A stretch of 64,000 bases of DNA from Xestospongia muta (lineage: Eukaryota; Porifera; Demospongiae; Haplosclerida; Petrosiidae), in the NCBI GenBank assembly GCA_963693285.1, contig OY848918.1, positions 1,743,501 to 1,807,500 on the forward strand, written 5' to 3'. Position numbers and translations under genes: made by a program. Positions 1 to 11,833 of this stretch are shown piece after piece (the first letter of the stretch is position 1; every line of letters begins with the position of its first letter). Under the pieces are notes generated by a model. It ran no database searches, had not been told where the DNA came from, and saw only the letters and a program-made list of their open reading frames with translations.

Positions 1-200
1 TTTTGGAAAAAAAGTCACTTCCGCTTTGCAATAGGATTTGTACAGTGGCTGTCAAGTACAACAACATTCCCACTTTTAATTTGGATAGTACTGTGTAACC
101 CAATTTCATAGTCATAGGTGGTCTATATAGTTTATTTTCAGTACAAGATATAAAAGTGTGGTTACTAGAGCTTTTATGTGAAACAAGATAGATGGATATG

Positions 201-211
201 CTTACAAATAT
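201..211. repeat. Left target-site duplication of the MULE
   Basis: The 11 bases CTTACAAATAT recur exactly at 4253-4263, immediately outside the two ends of the inverted-repeat element. MULEs usually make 9-11 bp duplications, so the length fits. Confidence 0.85.
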
Positions 212-330
212 GGAGTGGCTCCTGCCACCGAAAATCCGGTGGCACATAAAGCCACTAATTTACTCGTGCCATCGATATCGGTGGTGCAAAGAGCAGCGAA
301 TTTGCTGCTGCCACCGATATAAGTTAAACG
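212..330 (+). repeat. Left terminal inverted repeat of the MULE
   Basis: This arm aligns to the reverse complement of 4133-4252: shared blocks include GCTCCTGC-ACCGAAAAT, GAGCCACTAATTT or AAGCCACTAATTT, CTCGTG and CTGCCACCGAT. Inside the arm are smaller palindromic pieces (for example ATCGATATCGGT), so the ends are themselves folded. The two arms have diverged at many positions, which suggests an old insertion. Confidence 0.85.
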
Positions 331-711
331 ATTAAAATGACTAACTTTGGTAGTCTGAGTTGACCATGGCCAACATTGGCAACTGTACTCATCTCTTTCT
401 ACACACTTAGAAAGATTGTTTCATAAATAGCAGAGTAAAGGAACTATATCTATGCTCTCATTCTCTCAGCATTATCTATGACCATGATGACTCAGTGCTT
501 TTACTAAGCAAAGTTGTTCCTTTAAATAGAGAATATTTTCAAAATAACATATGATAAGTGATAAATGAGATTCTATATGATCCTTTAAAATAAAGAATAT
601 TTTCAAAGTGATATATGAACATGATAAATGGGATAATACATGCTCTTTTTTAAGAAAAAAGTCTTTAAATCACTAAATACAAGTTGAACAAGGTAAATAT
701 TTCTGGCATAA

Positions 712-3700
712 TTATGAAATGCATTTACAACACAACCAAGTATCATCTAACTCTGTATCTGAGGTTATTCCAACACATACAAAATGGTACCATTCTTGGC
801 ATTGGTCACATGCAACCATCTTATCTCCTTGTCATTCAGGAAGTCGGCATACACAATATAGCTGAATGAAGTCATTATTGCCTTAAATAACATATGGCGG
901 ATTTTAACAGAAGGAAACACTGTGAATTCTTTCTTCTGTAAGCAGGAAAGAAAATGTGGCCTCATTGTTAGGACATAATACTATATTTCAACTGGGTCTT
1001 CTCCTTGCCATACTGTGTAAGCATAGGCTAAGGCGAAAACACCACAAGCTGATCCATCTGACTTTTGTTGAACATCTGGAAAGATCAGTGTTACTTTCTT
1101 CTTCTGGTAGTGGTAGCGTAGTAAGGCAGAGTTAAGTTCTTTTGCAGAAAGAGGTAGATCACCTGTCCTTAAACTATCATAAATTTTGACAGTACCAGCA
1201 TTACAAGTCTTATTGTAAACACAAACCCAGTTTCATCTGGGTAGCAAAGAGTATTTGCAAGGGACACATCATAAAGACAACTTGATCCTGGGAATTGGGA
1301 ACGAAGCATGTTAAGACCAGCATTAATAAGACTGTCATTGAGCCATTCACTTTGTGACTCCAACATTTCAATATCAGCCTTCAATATTTTGTGTCCATAC
1401 ACTTCGAACATAGGTGATATTGAAACCGACTGTTGTTCATCAATGCTCAAAAGACCGACATTGTCATTAGTTGTAGAGTTCAGAATAGAGCTTTCTCTTC
1501 TTCATAGCTAAGTAAGCTGGTGTTCCCATCTCAGCTAGTTTCCGTTTATTAATGTGTTCTTTATTCTCAAGTCGAACTTTCTTGGTGGCAGGAATGTTTT
1601 CTTTGATTTGCATTTTTTTCCTTTTACCAGTAACTCTGCTTTTTGATGGCCATATTACACCTGTGTTCTTTGGTCTTCCACGTGGCTTGATGTGTGGTTT
1701 GATACTCATTTCATTCTTTAACATAGATAGCTTCAATTGTTTTATGCCACTTTCTTGCACTTCTTTAACAAAAGCTTCTGTTTCAGTTATTTCATTAAAT
1801 GTAGAAGAACTATTCTGTTTCTCGAAATGAGTCATACCCTCCATTTTATGACTTTCATCTATATTTATGTCATTACCTTCTGTCTCTTTCACACAATCAT
1901 CTTCCACTTGATTATCACATTCTATATCCTTAGTATGACTGATGTTTGTTTCCTATAAGAAAATAAAATATAAGGTATAAATTAAGTGAATAAACAATCT
2001 TACATCTTGGGTTGATATATAGGCAGGGATGTCATTTTCCCAGTAACCTACTAGCTTTTGAAGTTGCACAAAGTTCTCACAAAATTGGGGCATACCACAC
2101 TCAAATGCTATTAAAGATAATTTATCAGTTAAAGAGCACGTCTTTTTGTACTTCTGGTTGCAACTCAAAGCAGTTGATAATGTGGTGTTAGCCTGAATAG
2201 AACGAACTTGCACTTGGTTATGTTCAGATATCATATGTGAATCGTGGTAACTGCTATCATCGGTAACAATTGAAGTCTGGTATGACTTTAGCCATCTTGT
2301 AACAACTATATCCTCAGTGAATACTACCATTTTCAAATACATACGTAGGGCAAACATGTGACGGCATGGCATCATTAAAGTCCTTTTGAAAGAACAGGAA
2401 CAAGTGTTATCAATCACGTTGACTCGATGAATATTGCTTTCATTAACAGTGAGAATGTACTGGTCAACATCCTCAGCTGAAATCTGGTATTTCACTGTCT
2501 GTGCCAATTGAAGTTGTTGTGACATCAAGTTAGAAGCATACTGTGTACATACAGATTGAATGTTATGTACACCAGGAATGTCAGTGTCAGCTAAATTAAC
2601 AGTGGTAGTGAATTCTTCCATGAAGACACAATGATTGAATTCAGAGGCTGATATATCTGAAAATCTAAGTAGGTTTTGAAACATTTCAGTGAGATTAGAT
2701 GATCTTTGTGTTAAATGTTTCAGTTTCTGATTATGAGATTCTAGCCAGTTGTTAGTTGTGTTTCCTAATTGAACATGATAGTCACGTTTGAATGTAACCC
2801 ACATTTCTTGACATTCGTCCCAGTTAGCTTGAAAAAACTTTGTAAATTGCTCATTTGTGTGACTGTAGAGTTCCTGCTTTGTGTCTTCATAAACATCAGC
2901 ATCCTTTTAACATACTAACTGACATAGTAGCTTTCTTGTTTCACCTCTTTCACTTTTTTCAACATCACATTCCATCGTTTTCTTAAACATTGCCTTCATC
3001 ATATGCCATTGACAAAATAGGACATTTACACTAGGAAATTCCTCCTTAAGCACTTTCCATTTGGTGAAATCTTTGTCAACAACAATAACACGTACAACAT
3101 CTCAATCAAGATCTTCAGACTTAAATGACTGTACAATTTGATGAAGATGAGAAGTGTCTTCTTCAGTTGTTGCAGCATAATACACAACACCCCACGCCCA
3201 AAACCATCCTCAATCATGAAGCAGTAGAGTGGCATACCTATTCCATTGATGTTATATGCAGCATCAATAAGCATTATCTCTGAAAACTTTTTGAATAAAC
3301 ACTTCATTAAGCCAGACTGATAATAAAACACTTCTAGGGTACTATCTTCATTTACAATAACACAGCCAGCTGATGAGCTATCATTCCTTAATGTTGCCTT
3401 CAGTGTTTCAAGAAGAAGGTGTGCGTCTTTAGATTTGCCATGTATCTCATTTTTCATTCTCGTTTTTAAATTATGAATATCTTTCAAAGTTACAAACTTT
3501 CCATACTTCTTTTCAATCATCTCTTTTACATTTTTTGTGTTTGGTCGTAAACTTAAAACTTCTTTTACAGCAAGGGCAGTCTCACCATTCAGTTTTCAGC
3601 TAGATGGATAATGCGCCATGAGATCAGACCCAATGCGATAATTATGTTCAAGATTGCTAACTTTAACAAGTAGTTTTTTACAAACCCTATAATATGGTAC

Positions 3701-4078
3701 AATTTCAGTAGATAAAATAAACAATCAAATAATTTTTAGTGCTAATTCTACAAAACTAATATTGACTTACTTGTCATATGACAAAGTTAGCATTGCCTGG
3801 CAACCTTTACTGAGTGTTCGAAGGCTTTTACAAATACTCTTCCCACGACTAAGTCTAGGTTCACCATAATGTACACAGCGAACACTGTAATAAGTGTAAG
3901 GAATCTTTGTGCAATCAACAGCTGGAGATGAGTTTGATGCATTTATCAACCTCTTGTTATAGTACTCCGCCTTTTTACTGTTATAAACACGAAAAGGATG
4001 ATTTTGTTCCTTCTTCAATCTTTCTAGGTCGCACAAGAAGTCTTTGAAGTAATCAAAGCACGTACCAACACTCAGCAA
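712..4078 (-). pseudogene. MULE transposase with SWIM, AT-hook, Ulp1 and PHD domains (broken)
   Basis: Exon 1 (about 3772-4078) resembles the N-terminal region of ZSWIM1/3-like proteins (C..H..G....R...S..KGC). A GTAAGT donor near 3770 joins in phase to an exon starting near 3690 that contains LEHNY. The DDE/RNase-H-like core includes IMLIDAAYNINGIGMPLY and VLFCQWHMMKA. The SWIM zinc finger is CSCSFKRTLMMPCRHMF at about 2346-2400. After an intron (about 1954-2005) come an AT-hook (PRGRPKN), a Ulp1 cysteine protease (WLNDSLIN, IYDSL, QQKSDGSACGVFA with catalytic Asp, Gln and Cys) and a PHD finger at about 715-866 (CVCR, CDQC, WYH, WLCCKC). Lesions seen: a TGA near 3600, a frameshift near 3200, a TGA near 3100, a TAA near 2910, a frameshift near 1495, apparent loss of the Ulp1 His segment near 1215, a TAG at 981-983, a frameshift near 870 and a TGA near 832. 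Its function when intact would have been transposition; the role of the protease and PHD parts is unknown. Confidence 0.85.
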
Positions 4079-4132
4079 TTTCTTAACAGCTGTCCTCCTG
4101 CTTCTCGAAGGTGTGGTTTATGGGTGGAGACT

Positions 4133-4252
4133 TTTTAACGGTGGCCGATCGGTGGCAGTAGCATTTCAGTTGTTCATCGTGCCACCGATCGGTGCCACGA
4201 GCAAATTAGTGGCTCTACGCGCAACCGAATTTTCGGTAGCAGGAGCATCGGC
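4133..4252 (-). repeat. Right terminal inverted repeat of the MULE
   Basis: This is the reverse-complement partner of 212-330 and ends ...CGGTAGCAGGAGCATCGGC just before the target duplication. It carries two internal CACCGATCGGTG palindromes. Confidence 0.85.
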
Positions 4253-4263
4253 CTTACAAATAT
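4253..4263. repeat. Right target-site duplication of the MULE
   Basis: Exact copy of 201-211 (CTTACAAATAT), marking the right edge of the insertion. Confidence 0.85.
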
Positions 4264-5371
4264 TAGTGCTAGCATTTTATATAAATGCATCAAAACATGT
4301 CAGGAGATGTATATATGCAAATGTTGCAATGCATACACGGAAGAGAGCTTTCACAATGTTGTTCGTCTAGGGTGATGGTATTAGTACTACTAGACTGGAC
4401 TTGCCATATGATGTTGATACAGTAGAATGTTAAGACCAGCTTCAGTTATTTTGAAGTATACGAACACACTTATCAAACAATTTTGTTGAATTTCCTTCCG
4501 AATATAAACATGCTTTAGTACATGGTAAAATCTTCCAAATATAATAATGATGTTTGTGTTAATACCAGCTCTAAAATTTTGCCTACTATTATATTGCTCT
4601 ATTATCTATGGTGATAGTCCAGGGATGAGAAAAAATACAATAGTCCTACAAGCCAGGCCCAACTCCTATAATTGAACAATTGAGAGACAGGCATTCTCCA
4701 CCAATCAATCATAGAGGCATGATAAGTGGGCACACCCAGTCCTTAATTGAACAATGGATTAAAAAACATTATTTTTTTTCTTTGGGTGCTTTCTGCTCCC
4801 GTTCTCTGTCCTTTATTCATGCACTAGGGCGTAAAATTCGTCAGTACTCAGGAAATGAACTTGCTACTTCTTATTTGCTGCAGAGGATCTCAGTTGCAGT
4901 GCAGAGAGGGAATGCTCTGTTGGTGATGGATACTCTTCCACCTGTGTCCTCCTCTGACTTCTTTTTTCCTTATTGATTGATATTTTATTAATACTATTAC
5001 TATTATTATTATTATTATATCCATATCATAATCCAGTTATATATTAATACTATATATTATATTATATATGTTAATGTTTGTATATTAAAATTATTCAAAC
5101 TAAAAAAAAACAACATTTTGACAAAAAAATAATAATTTCAACTGTTAGTAACTTAACTTTAAAATGTTTGTCTTGAAACCCCCAAAGATACTGGTTATGT
5201 CAACCTTGTCTTGTCATGGCCATGGTATAGATGATCGAATAACTGGTCCGAATAATGGTTATTACTTTGAATAAAAAAGGAAGTGTTTAGAGGTCATAAT
5301 AATAATTAAAGAGGTTTCAATACAACATCAGAATATGATATACACACAAATATATATATATATATATATAC

Positions 5372-5418
<47 letters not shown>

Positions 5419-5442
5419 GTAAAATGATAGTTAATTACCTCA
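4264..5442. other. Intergenic, AT-rich, with one possible repeat-derived ORF
   Basis: There is no confident gene here. A 98-codon plus-strand frame at 4680-4976 ends in a segment reading LLQRISVAVQRGNALLVMDT. Its ordinary amino-acid composition looks like a relic of a repeated coding sequence, but I cannot assign a family. From about 4985 to 5110 the DNA is nearly pure A/T, and from 5350 it becomes a TA microsatellite just past the stop codon of receptor gene A. Confidence 0.5.
5350..5411. repeat. (TA)n microsatellite
   Basis: Two runs of alternating T and A, interrupted once by CAT, lie about 30 bases beyond the stop codon of receptor gene A and probably fall in its 3' UTR or just past it. 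Confidence 0.9.
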
Positions 5443-7880
5443 TTATCTCCTCCCCTGAACGACACAACAAATAATAGCTATCATAGCTATTATTATTAAT
5501 AATAATAATACAACTACAATAACAGCTATAACAATATAAACCATATTGACATTTCCTTTACCTATATACAAACAATTAACACAATTTGTCTCTTATGTTT
5601 TAACTTACAATTAGATGTACAACTAATAGTAGATTCTATTGATGTCGTGATACCAGTAGTACTAGTAATAATAATAGTGTCAAGACTTCCTGTACCTATA
5701 TACGAACAATTAATACAATTGTCTCTAATGTTTTAACAGAAATACCAATAGAAGTTGGTTCTGTTGATGTCATAATATCAATAGTACTAGTAATAGTATT
5801 AGTGACATTATTGAATGTCACATCACTTGAAGTAGTACCTAGTAACATGAGTTAATAATAATATAACAATTATATAATATAAATACTGCTTACTGATTGT
5901 AGGTGATGTTTGTAGCCAATCTAACAACTCATTTATAGATAACTTCTTTTCAGATTTCAATAAATTTAAGCTATTTTCTATACGTCCAATAAAAGTGTAA
6001 TTCAAACGAGGATCAATATTTGAAGCAGTACAACTGACAAATATTAATATCTCATCTTTTAAAGGAAATGTAATATTTTTTTGAGCACATATTGTTTCTG
6101 CAGATGAGTTCACTCTTAAAACAGCCAGGAATGAGAAGTTACAAAGTTTAGGAGTACCTTTAACCTATTATTAAGAGAGAACACTATATTCATACAGGAT
6201 CCCTTAATAATGTGAGGTAACAGTATGCATATTCATACAAATAATTAAATTCATGTTTCTGCAAATGTAGTCTCATCCTCAAACTGCCATGCCCCTGGAT
6301 GAAAAGGCTGTCTGGTACATTTCCTTTAAATTCTTCATCCTAGTGTCATCAATGTGACATGTCAACTCTAATCAATCATATATTAATGGTCACATGACAA
6401 ATAACTGATGGTCACCTAACAAATACTTTTTGTGAGAAATCAGTAATAAAAATCATAACTCCAAAATAAAAGTACCATTCCTCTAAAAAAGCTCTTGTTA
6501 TAAAGTCTGTGTTTGAAAATGATAAGATTGAATACACATGATGATTAATCACAAGTTATAACATAATTATAATTGTCCTTCTATTACTAATACACAAGAC
6601 ATTCTTTTCACAAAAGAAATGCAAGAAAAGTTTGCTATATTAGATATTCGTGAGAGGCATGAATTACACATTTTTTTCATGTCATATGATCACTGACATT
6701 ATGCTGATAACACTAGAACCAAGAATTTGAAGCAAATACACTAGATTACCTTTTCACTTAGCAGGTGTGGCAGTCTGGAGACAAGGCTATGTAAATGTAA
6801 GAGCTATTAACCACTCAAGAAGTCACACCCACATACAAATGAACATGGTCACTACTACTACTTTATAGCACTTAAACTCATGATGGGGCATGAATTATGG
6901 TCTGAAAATAGTAACAGTATTATAAAAAATAAATTTTATTATTTGTGTGGGAGAGGCTAGTCTGCATTTTTATGGCTTCTTGGTTATTATAACATGCTGT
7001 AGAGTTATTAACTTACAGTAATCCAAAACGTCATATTAAATTTGTTAATAGAATCATCAAATATGACGGTGTGATTATGTATCACAAGAACATATTCTAT
7101 AAAATTAATAATATCTATTACAAAAATTACAAAATGTTATTACTTACCAACAGAATATTCTTCTTGAATTGTCACATTATGTGAGATATAGGATTGTCCA
7201 TTAACTGTTACTGTCATTATAACAGTAGCAGTATAAATATCACAGACTGTGAGGTTATATAACTCATAAGATGTATCATTAGTGATATCACTATATAGTA
7301 ACTGGCCATGTTGGTTCCGTATATAAATGTGATATGATAGTGGATAGTTCTTAAATGGATAAGACCACGTTAGCCAAGATGAACTGGTATAATTAAAAGT
7401 GAACTGAAGGTTTTCCACTGGTAAAGCACCTATTTTGGAAACATGGTTGTATAGAAATGGCAAGTTTAGACTGTACCTTTGACTGTCAGGGTAGCTCCAA
7501 CTTGTCTAATATCATATGGATTAAAACTGATCACAGTACATTGAAAAACTATCCTATCATTAATAGATAATGCTCTTATAGTTAGTACTGATGACCACAC
7601 ATCAACTGATATGTTCTTAGTAAATACTAATATTTCTCTGTCTTGATTACTGGGATCAGTGAGTGAATGACCTCCTACTGTCCACTCCAACGCTTTTCCT
7701 AGGCCCTCACAGGTAAAGTTAGCCAGTGTATAAAGTGGAGCAGATACTGATGAAGGAGCTACTGTGATTTTAACTGTATTGAATCAAGAACACAACATAC
7801 AAACTACTTTAAGGTCATATATATCATTTACCTATAGCATCTGTTCCTATTAAAGTAACTACAAAGACCGTCATCACCAT
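5443..7880 (-). CDS. Receptor gene A: Ig + FN3 type I membrane protein with short tail
   Basis: Eight exons can be joined in phase: 7832-7880, 7477-7773, 7148-7429, 7017-7096, 5894-6164, 5746-5838, 5609-5695 and 5443-5561. They total 1278 nt, giving 425 residues. Residues 1-16 form a signal peptide. Residues 17-115 are an Ig domain with Cys in NFTCEG and FQCTV, a core Trp (LEWTV) and LTIRAL. Residues 116-209 are FN3-like (HIYIRNQHGQLLY, SYELYNLTVCD). Residues 210-326 are a Cys-containing domain shared with genes B, C and F (GTPKLCNFS, LNYTFIG). Two Ser/Thr-rich exons then form a stalk, followed by a strongly hydrophobic helix (about 393-419) and only QGRR outside it. It lacks the membrane-proximal domain of B and F. 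The role is inferred to be cell-surface recognition; the tail has no signalling motif. The ATG at 7872-7874 is an alternative start two codons downstream. Confidence 0.85.
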
Positions 7881-8647
7881 GGTTGGAAACATTTGACGTT
7901 TTTGCTACATACCGTTATGACCCTTAAAGTCGCTGAACGAACTGAGCATGCTCAATTTATCCAGCCCCTCCTTCTAATTGTAAAGTAGGCAGAAGATTTG
8001 TAGGTGTGGCTGGAGGTATGAATACTTAATCTCTTACCTGAGATGCACGTGACATTACTACAACTTTTGGTGGACAACTACCTGAGAATAACATGATACC
8101 CTCTTGTCTGTCCAACCAGCTCCCTATATGGCTACTGCTGCAACCAAAGGAAGAAGCTCTTATGCAGCTATGTTAATGGAATCCCATGCTAGGGACCACT
8201 GGAGTTGGAACTGCTATGAGAAATGAGCAGGAAGACTTCACAGCCTCAGCCATCAGATGTATCAGGTGCTAGTGTAGGTTCTGTTGTAGATGTGGGAAGA
8301 AAGACATACCATTCTATTCTTTGAGAAAGAGGGACCACTATACTGTATCGGATTTAGTCTCAGCATTAAGCCACATGTAGTGTGAGTGTTTCTGCAGGAT
8401 CCATATTGTATTGATTAACTGACGAGTAAAGGTCCAACCAGTGGGAATCGCAGCATGGTTTAAGTGGCCTAGTAGGACATAGAGCTAGTGCTTAGTAGTA
8501 CTGTGCTTGTTTATCTACTGTTGGATGGTGCATTTTAAAAGGAGTAACCTTGGTAGTAATAATCATAGTTCCATCCTGCTTGACTAAGTCAATATGTATA
8601 CTGAGGAAAACCAGCACTGATAAATGGCCCAGAGACCTTTGTTGAGT
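7881..8647. other. Intergenic region upstream of receptor gene A
   Basis: This interval holds the upstream region of gene A and no ORF or domain that I recognise. Base composition is less AT-rich beyond 8040, which suggests it belongs to decayed BEL/Pao or other repeat sequence, but nothing in it can be named. Confidence 0.4.
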
Positions 8648-8683
8648 TCTCTCCCAGATTGAACAAGATACAAAATTTAGCAT

Positions 8684-8983
8684 TCAACAAAATACTTTCT
8701 TTTCACAGTGTTTTTCCAATTTTACAAATTTACATTGTTTTTGTAACTTAATTGCTTTTTCTGTGGAATCATCACCAGTCAATCTATCATCTACATAAAA
8801 AGCTCTGTTTACTGCATCAACAGCCAGTGGATAGTCCATGGCAAAGTCAATGGCATTCTGCTTGACTGACATGTTGGTGACGAACAAGGAGGCGAAGACA
8901 CCAAAGGTGTCATCGGCAACAAGAGCCACACGGTGTAAATGAAAACGAAGTCGTACATCAAGGAGATGTGGGTGAATATTCAT
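8684..8983 (-). pseudogene. BEL/Pao reverse transcriptase fragment
   Basis: The fragment carries the RT segment typical of BEL/Pao: LVADDTFGVFASLFV followed by FAMDYPLAVDAV and FYVDDRLTGDDS, where YVDD is the catalytic box, then EKAIKLQKQ. About 100 residues remain, whereas a full RT has more than 250. The frame ends where the LTR-like block begins. Confidence 0.8.
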
Positions 8984-9013
8984 TCTTCAATCTCCCAGAA
9001 CTTTCGCAACAGA

Positions 9014-9656
9014 TCATCTCCAGTGAGGACAGATATGATGAGAGGTAATGGAGTGACTTGAGGCATAGACATTGAGCTTTCCAGTGAGGACCCAACCAAA
9101 TTCTGTCTCGAAGGTGGACGGAGAGCCAGGAGTGCTAGTCCGCCGGCCCTGACATAGAACTTCAACAATGATGTCAACTCCCAGAAGGATGTCTATTCTT
9201 CCGGGGAGACCAAAGTCCAGGTCTGAGAGGGGGATGCCCTCCAAATGTCTCCACTTCAAATCAATGGGAATGGGGTGAAGTTGTAGGTCATACATCACAC
9301 AAGGCACAACAACAGCTCTCACCTTGAATTTTCAAAGGAGACCAAACAGCAGATATACTGAAACTAGGGACAGCTTGGAGAGGAGAGTTGTGAGAGAGAC
9401 CAGCAATACCTGAAATTTGCACTCCTTTTCGGAAGCATGGAAGATGCAGGCTTTGAGACAAATGCTCCAATACAAAGGAGGCTGATGAGGCAGAGTCAAG
9501 AATGGCTCTAGCTTCCACAGAGGAACCATCAGGGGCATCAACCAAAACACGACACGTCATGAGCAAGATTTGGTGTTTGTGAGACTTACAAATGACACAG
9601 TTGTGGCTGGTAGAATCCACAGTACTAGCTCTACACAAGGCTATTTGACTTTCCAA
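9014..9656 (-). pseudogene. BEL/Pao aspartic protease region (frameshifted)
   Basis: The upstream frame (9288-9656) has a zinc-knuckle-like CVICKSHKH and the retroviral-type protease active site in the form AILDSASSASFV. The continuation lies in another frame (9014-9322) with LPGRIDILLGVDI and FETEFGWVLTG, the usual tail of this domain. The frame change near 9325 inactivates the copy. Confidence 0.75.
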
Positions 9657-9797
9657 CGTTAGAACTCTCCTTCACTGAGTGATCTTCAACTTAAGAGGCT
9701 CTCTTGTGGTCTGAGACAGAAGCTTCAGAAGCTTCGGCACATAGGTTAATCAGCAGATTGAGACAGTTCTTCAATGACACCCTTCACTGTACCATCC

Positions 9798-10405
9798 TTA
9801 AGCAAATGTCAAAGATACACCAGCTTCTGCATCAGACAAACCAGGTCGGCTATGAATTGAGATTGAGAATTGCTCCCAAAAGGTCCTCCAGTTTACGATG
9901 TTCCCATCAAACTTAGGTACATCCAATTTGGACAGCTTAACTCTCTTGCCATCGAGTAAGGGTGGAGTAGAGTCAAGGAAACAACCAGATGGGAATAACA
10001 ACCTCTTGATTTTAAGAGAGCAGTCAAACAGCTCCTTATCAAGTTGTGTTTGCAAGGTATAGAGCTCATTGGATTCCTCTACACCAAGGGACAAAAGAAC
10101 GCTACAGACGTCTCCCAATTCAGCCTTGAGATCGCGAAGTCGCTCTTCATATTGACGAAGAAGACAAACATCATCAGGCCCTCCGGACAAGGAGCCAATT
10201 CGTTCGTTTACAGTAGATAAATTTCTTTCAAGGGGTGAGCTAACCTTTGGGAAGCTATCTTATGAGGACCAAATTCGGAGGAGGAGTCACAGGCTACAAT
10301 TAGCCGCTTAATATGAGTAGACAATGTGGCCATCTCGTCATCATGTCCATCTAGAATATCCTGCTCCTTGAGCATAGTTTCAATGATGCATGAATGATGC
10401 CTCAT
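9798..10405 (-). pseudogene. BEL/Pao gag-like region (frameshifted)
   Basis: Two overlapping frames cover an N-terminal segment (LDGHDDEMATLSTHIKRL) and a core that includes LRQYEERLRDLKAEL and LSKLDVPKFDGNIVNWRTF, the conserved gag motif of this superfamily. They are separated by a one-base slip in a run of C near 10235. After SDAEAG the frame is lost. Confidence 0.75.
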
Positions 10406-10670
10406 CTCTTCCTAAGTGTAGTAGGATTTGAGCCATTATTTTCATCAATGAGGCAAAATGTGAATCAAAAAAATGGAGGTGCTAAGAGAGCACGTGGTCG
10501 AGTACGAAAAGATGAGTACGACGGAGATAACTGAGCTTTGAGAGAGAACCATCAAACTATTGACGTTCTTGCTAGTATCTGGTTCGGTGGAACAAAAATA
10601 TGTTGAGTTCTCTTCCAGATTGAATGAGATACGAAATTTAGCATTCAACAAAATAGTTTCTTTTCACAGT

Positions 10671-11614
10671 ATACATACACCATTCTGTAGGCACTTTTTA
10701 AGGTCCAGTTTTGCCATTAGGGATCATAGCCCTCAGGTTTTAGTGAGTCAAAAAGCATCCATGATGAAGGGGTAGGTGAGAAAATAGAGATTCAGGTGTA
10801 TACTACCGTATTATTCACACTGTGATAGAGAGATAACAAGTCTTATATTAGACAAATTTGAGTAGGTTGGTTGGGCTTTAGGTATTAGGCCAATAAGACT
10901 AGTATGAACCCCACTTTGGACATTACTTTCCCTCAGTCTCCCAGATACCATCTCCTCTGTAATGTACAATTGACTGGTGATTTGTCTGTATAAACAGACC
11001 TTAGATTGCACATGACTGGGGAAGGGTGGGAAGATCCTGCTGCAGGTGTAGCCACTTCAAGAATAAGCAGGACTTTAAGTGCAAATAGTGACCTTGGAAA
11101 ATGTTAGCAGCATCTAAATGGGAGGGACAGAGAATTACTGACTAGATTTTGAAGTTAAGGATAGTGAGGCTAATGTAAGGACACTGGTTAATTAGTATAT
11201 GGTTCCCTGTTATTATCAATTAGGGAGTGCAGCCCCAAAGTATTTATTGATGAAGAGGTTTATTTGAGACTCAATGGTGGTCAAGTGATTGGTAAGAATG
11301 GCAATGATAAGAGTAAATGATAACTGAATAGAGTAAAATGCAGAAAAACATCTCTGTCTATCCCATGAGTAGTGTGGCAGCCCCCTATTTTGCAATGTAG
11401 GTAGTACCATGTGTGGCTGCCCAGTTGGAGGACTTATTGAAACATGTCACTTTCCTGTGATCTGACTTCAACTAACTGTTACAGCAGTGATCATACTTAC
11501 ATTGACTGCCAGCTTTGCAGAGATTTCAGTTAAATCTATTGCAGATTTCACCAGGAACTAAAACCCAATAAGGACATCCACCATGAGAGGTACCCTTACT
11601 GGTGGGGCCTGTGG
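10671..11614. other. Intergenic, no recognisable gene
   Basis: Only short overlapping frames (10811-11011, 11216-11410) are present and neither has a recognisable motif. The composition is less AT-rich than the surroundings, like that of the adjacent BEL/Pao relic, so part of it may be older repeat sequence. Confidence 0.4.
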
Positions 11615-11833
11615 CTAGTTGTTGAGTCTTTGTACCCTCCAATGAGTTGAGAGCACATTCAGCTTTTGAATGATCACTCGCAAAACAGAGGTCACAGACC
11701 TAACGATGCTGTCTGTCCCACTGTAGAGAAACAATCGTCGATGTTGCTTGTAAGTTTTCAATGAGAGTCTTTTAAAACAATGTCCACAAAGCATGAAATT
11801 TGTAGTCTTAGACTGTCTTAATCTCTGAGACAT
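11615..11833 (-). CDS. Small zinc-finger-like ORF divergent to the six-exon gene
   Basis: The 72-residue frame starts with MSQRLRQ and contains CGHCFKRLSLKTYKQHRRLF, a C-x2-C-x11-H motif with further basic residues that may be a treble-clef or C2H2-like finger. I recognise no named family. It may be only the first exon, since a GT lies after SGTDSI near 11710. It begins 124 bp from the start of a gene on the other strand, so the two probably share a promoter. Confidence 0.5.
   Translation of the reverse strand: MSQRLRQSKTTNFMLCGHCFKRLSLKTYKQHRRLFLYSGTDSIVRSVTSVLRVIIQKLNVLSTHWRVQRLNN

Larger units (their letters stand above)
212..4252 (-). mobile_element. MULE-type DNA transposon, about 4.04 kb, decayed
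   Basis: The element is bounded by terminal inverted repeats of about 105-120 bp (212-330 and 4133-4252, rich in CCACCGAT-type motifs) and flanked by an 11-bp direct repeat. It contains one intron-bearing gene on the minus strand (712-4078) for a transposase with SWIM, AT-hook, Ulp1 and PHD parts. Long TIRs, a 9-11 bp duplication and a SWIM-containing transposase together identify the Mutator-like superfamily. At least four stop or frameshift lesions in the gene show that this copy is no longer autonomous. Confidence 0.88.
8648..10670 (-). mobile_element. BEL/Pao LTR retrotransposon, internally deleted and decayed
   Basis: On the minus strand the order is gag (about 9798-10405), protease and linker (about 9060-9656) and an RT fragment (8684-8983), which is the BEL/Pao order. 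A block of about 65 bp beginning near 10670 (read on minus) recurs near 8707, directly after the truncated RT. These may be the surviving parts of the two LTRs. The sequence between gag and protease and most of RT, RNase H and integrase are missing. The GC content is visibly higher than in the flanks. Confidence 0.75.

Noticed and set aside
1308..1958. Plus-strand ORFs across the MULE
   Set aside because: They are antisense to well-supported Ulp1 and AT-hook coding sequence.
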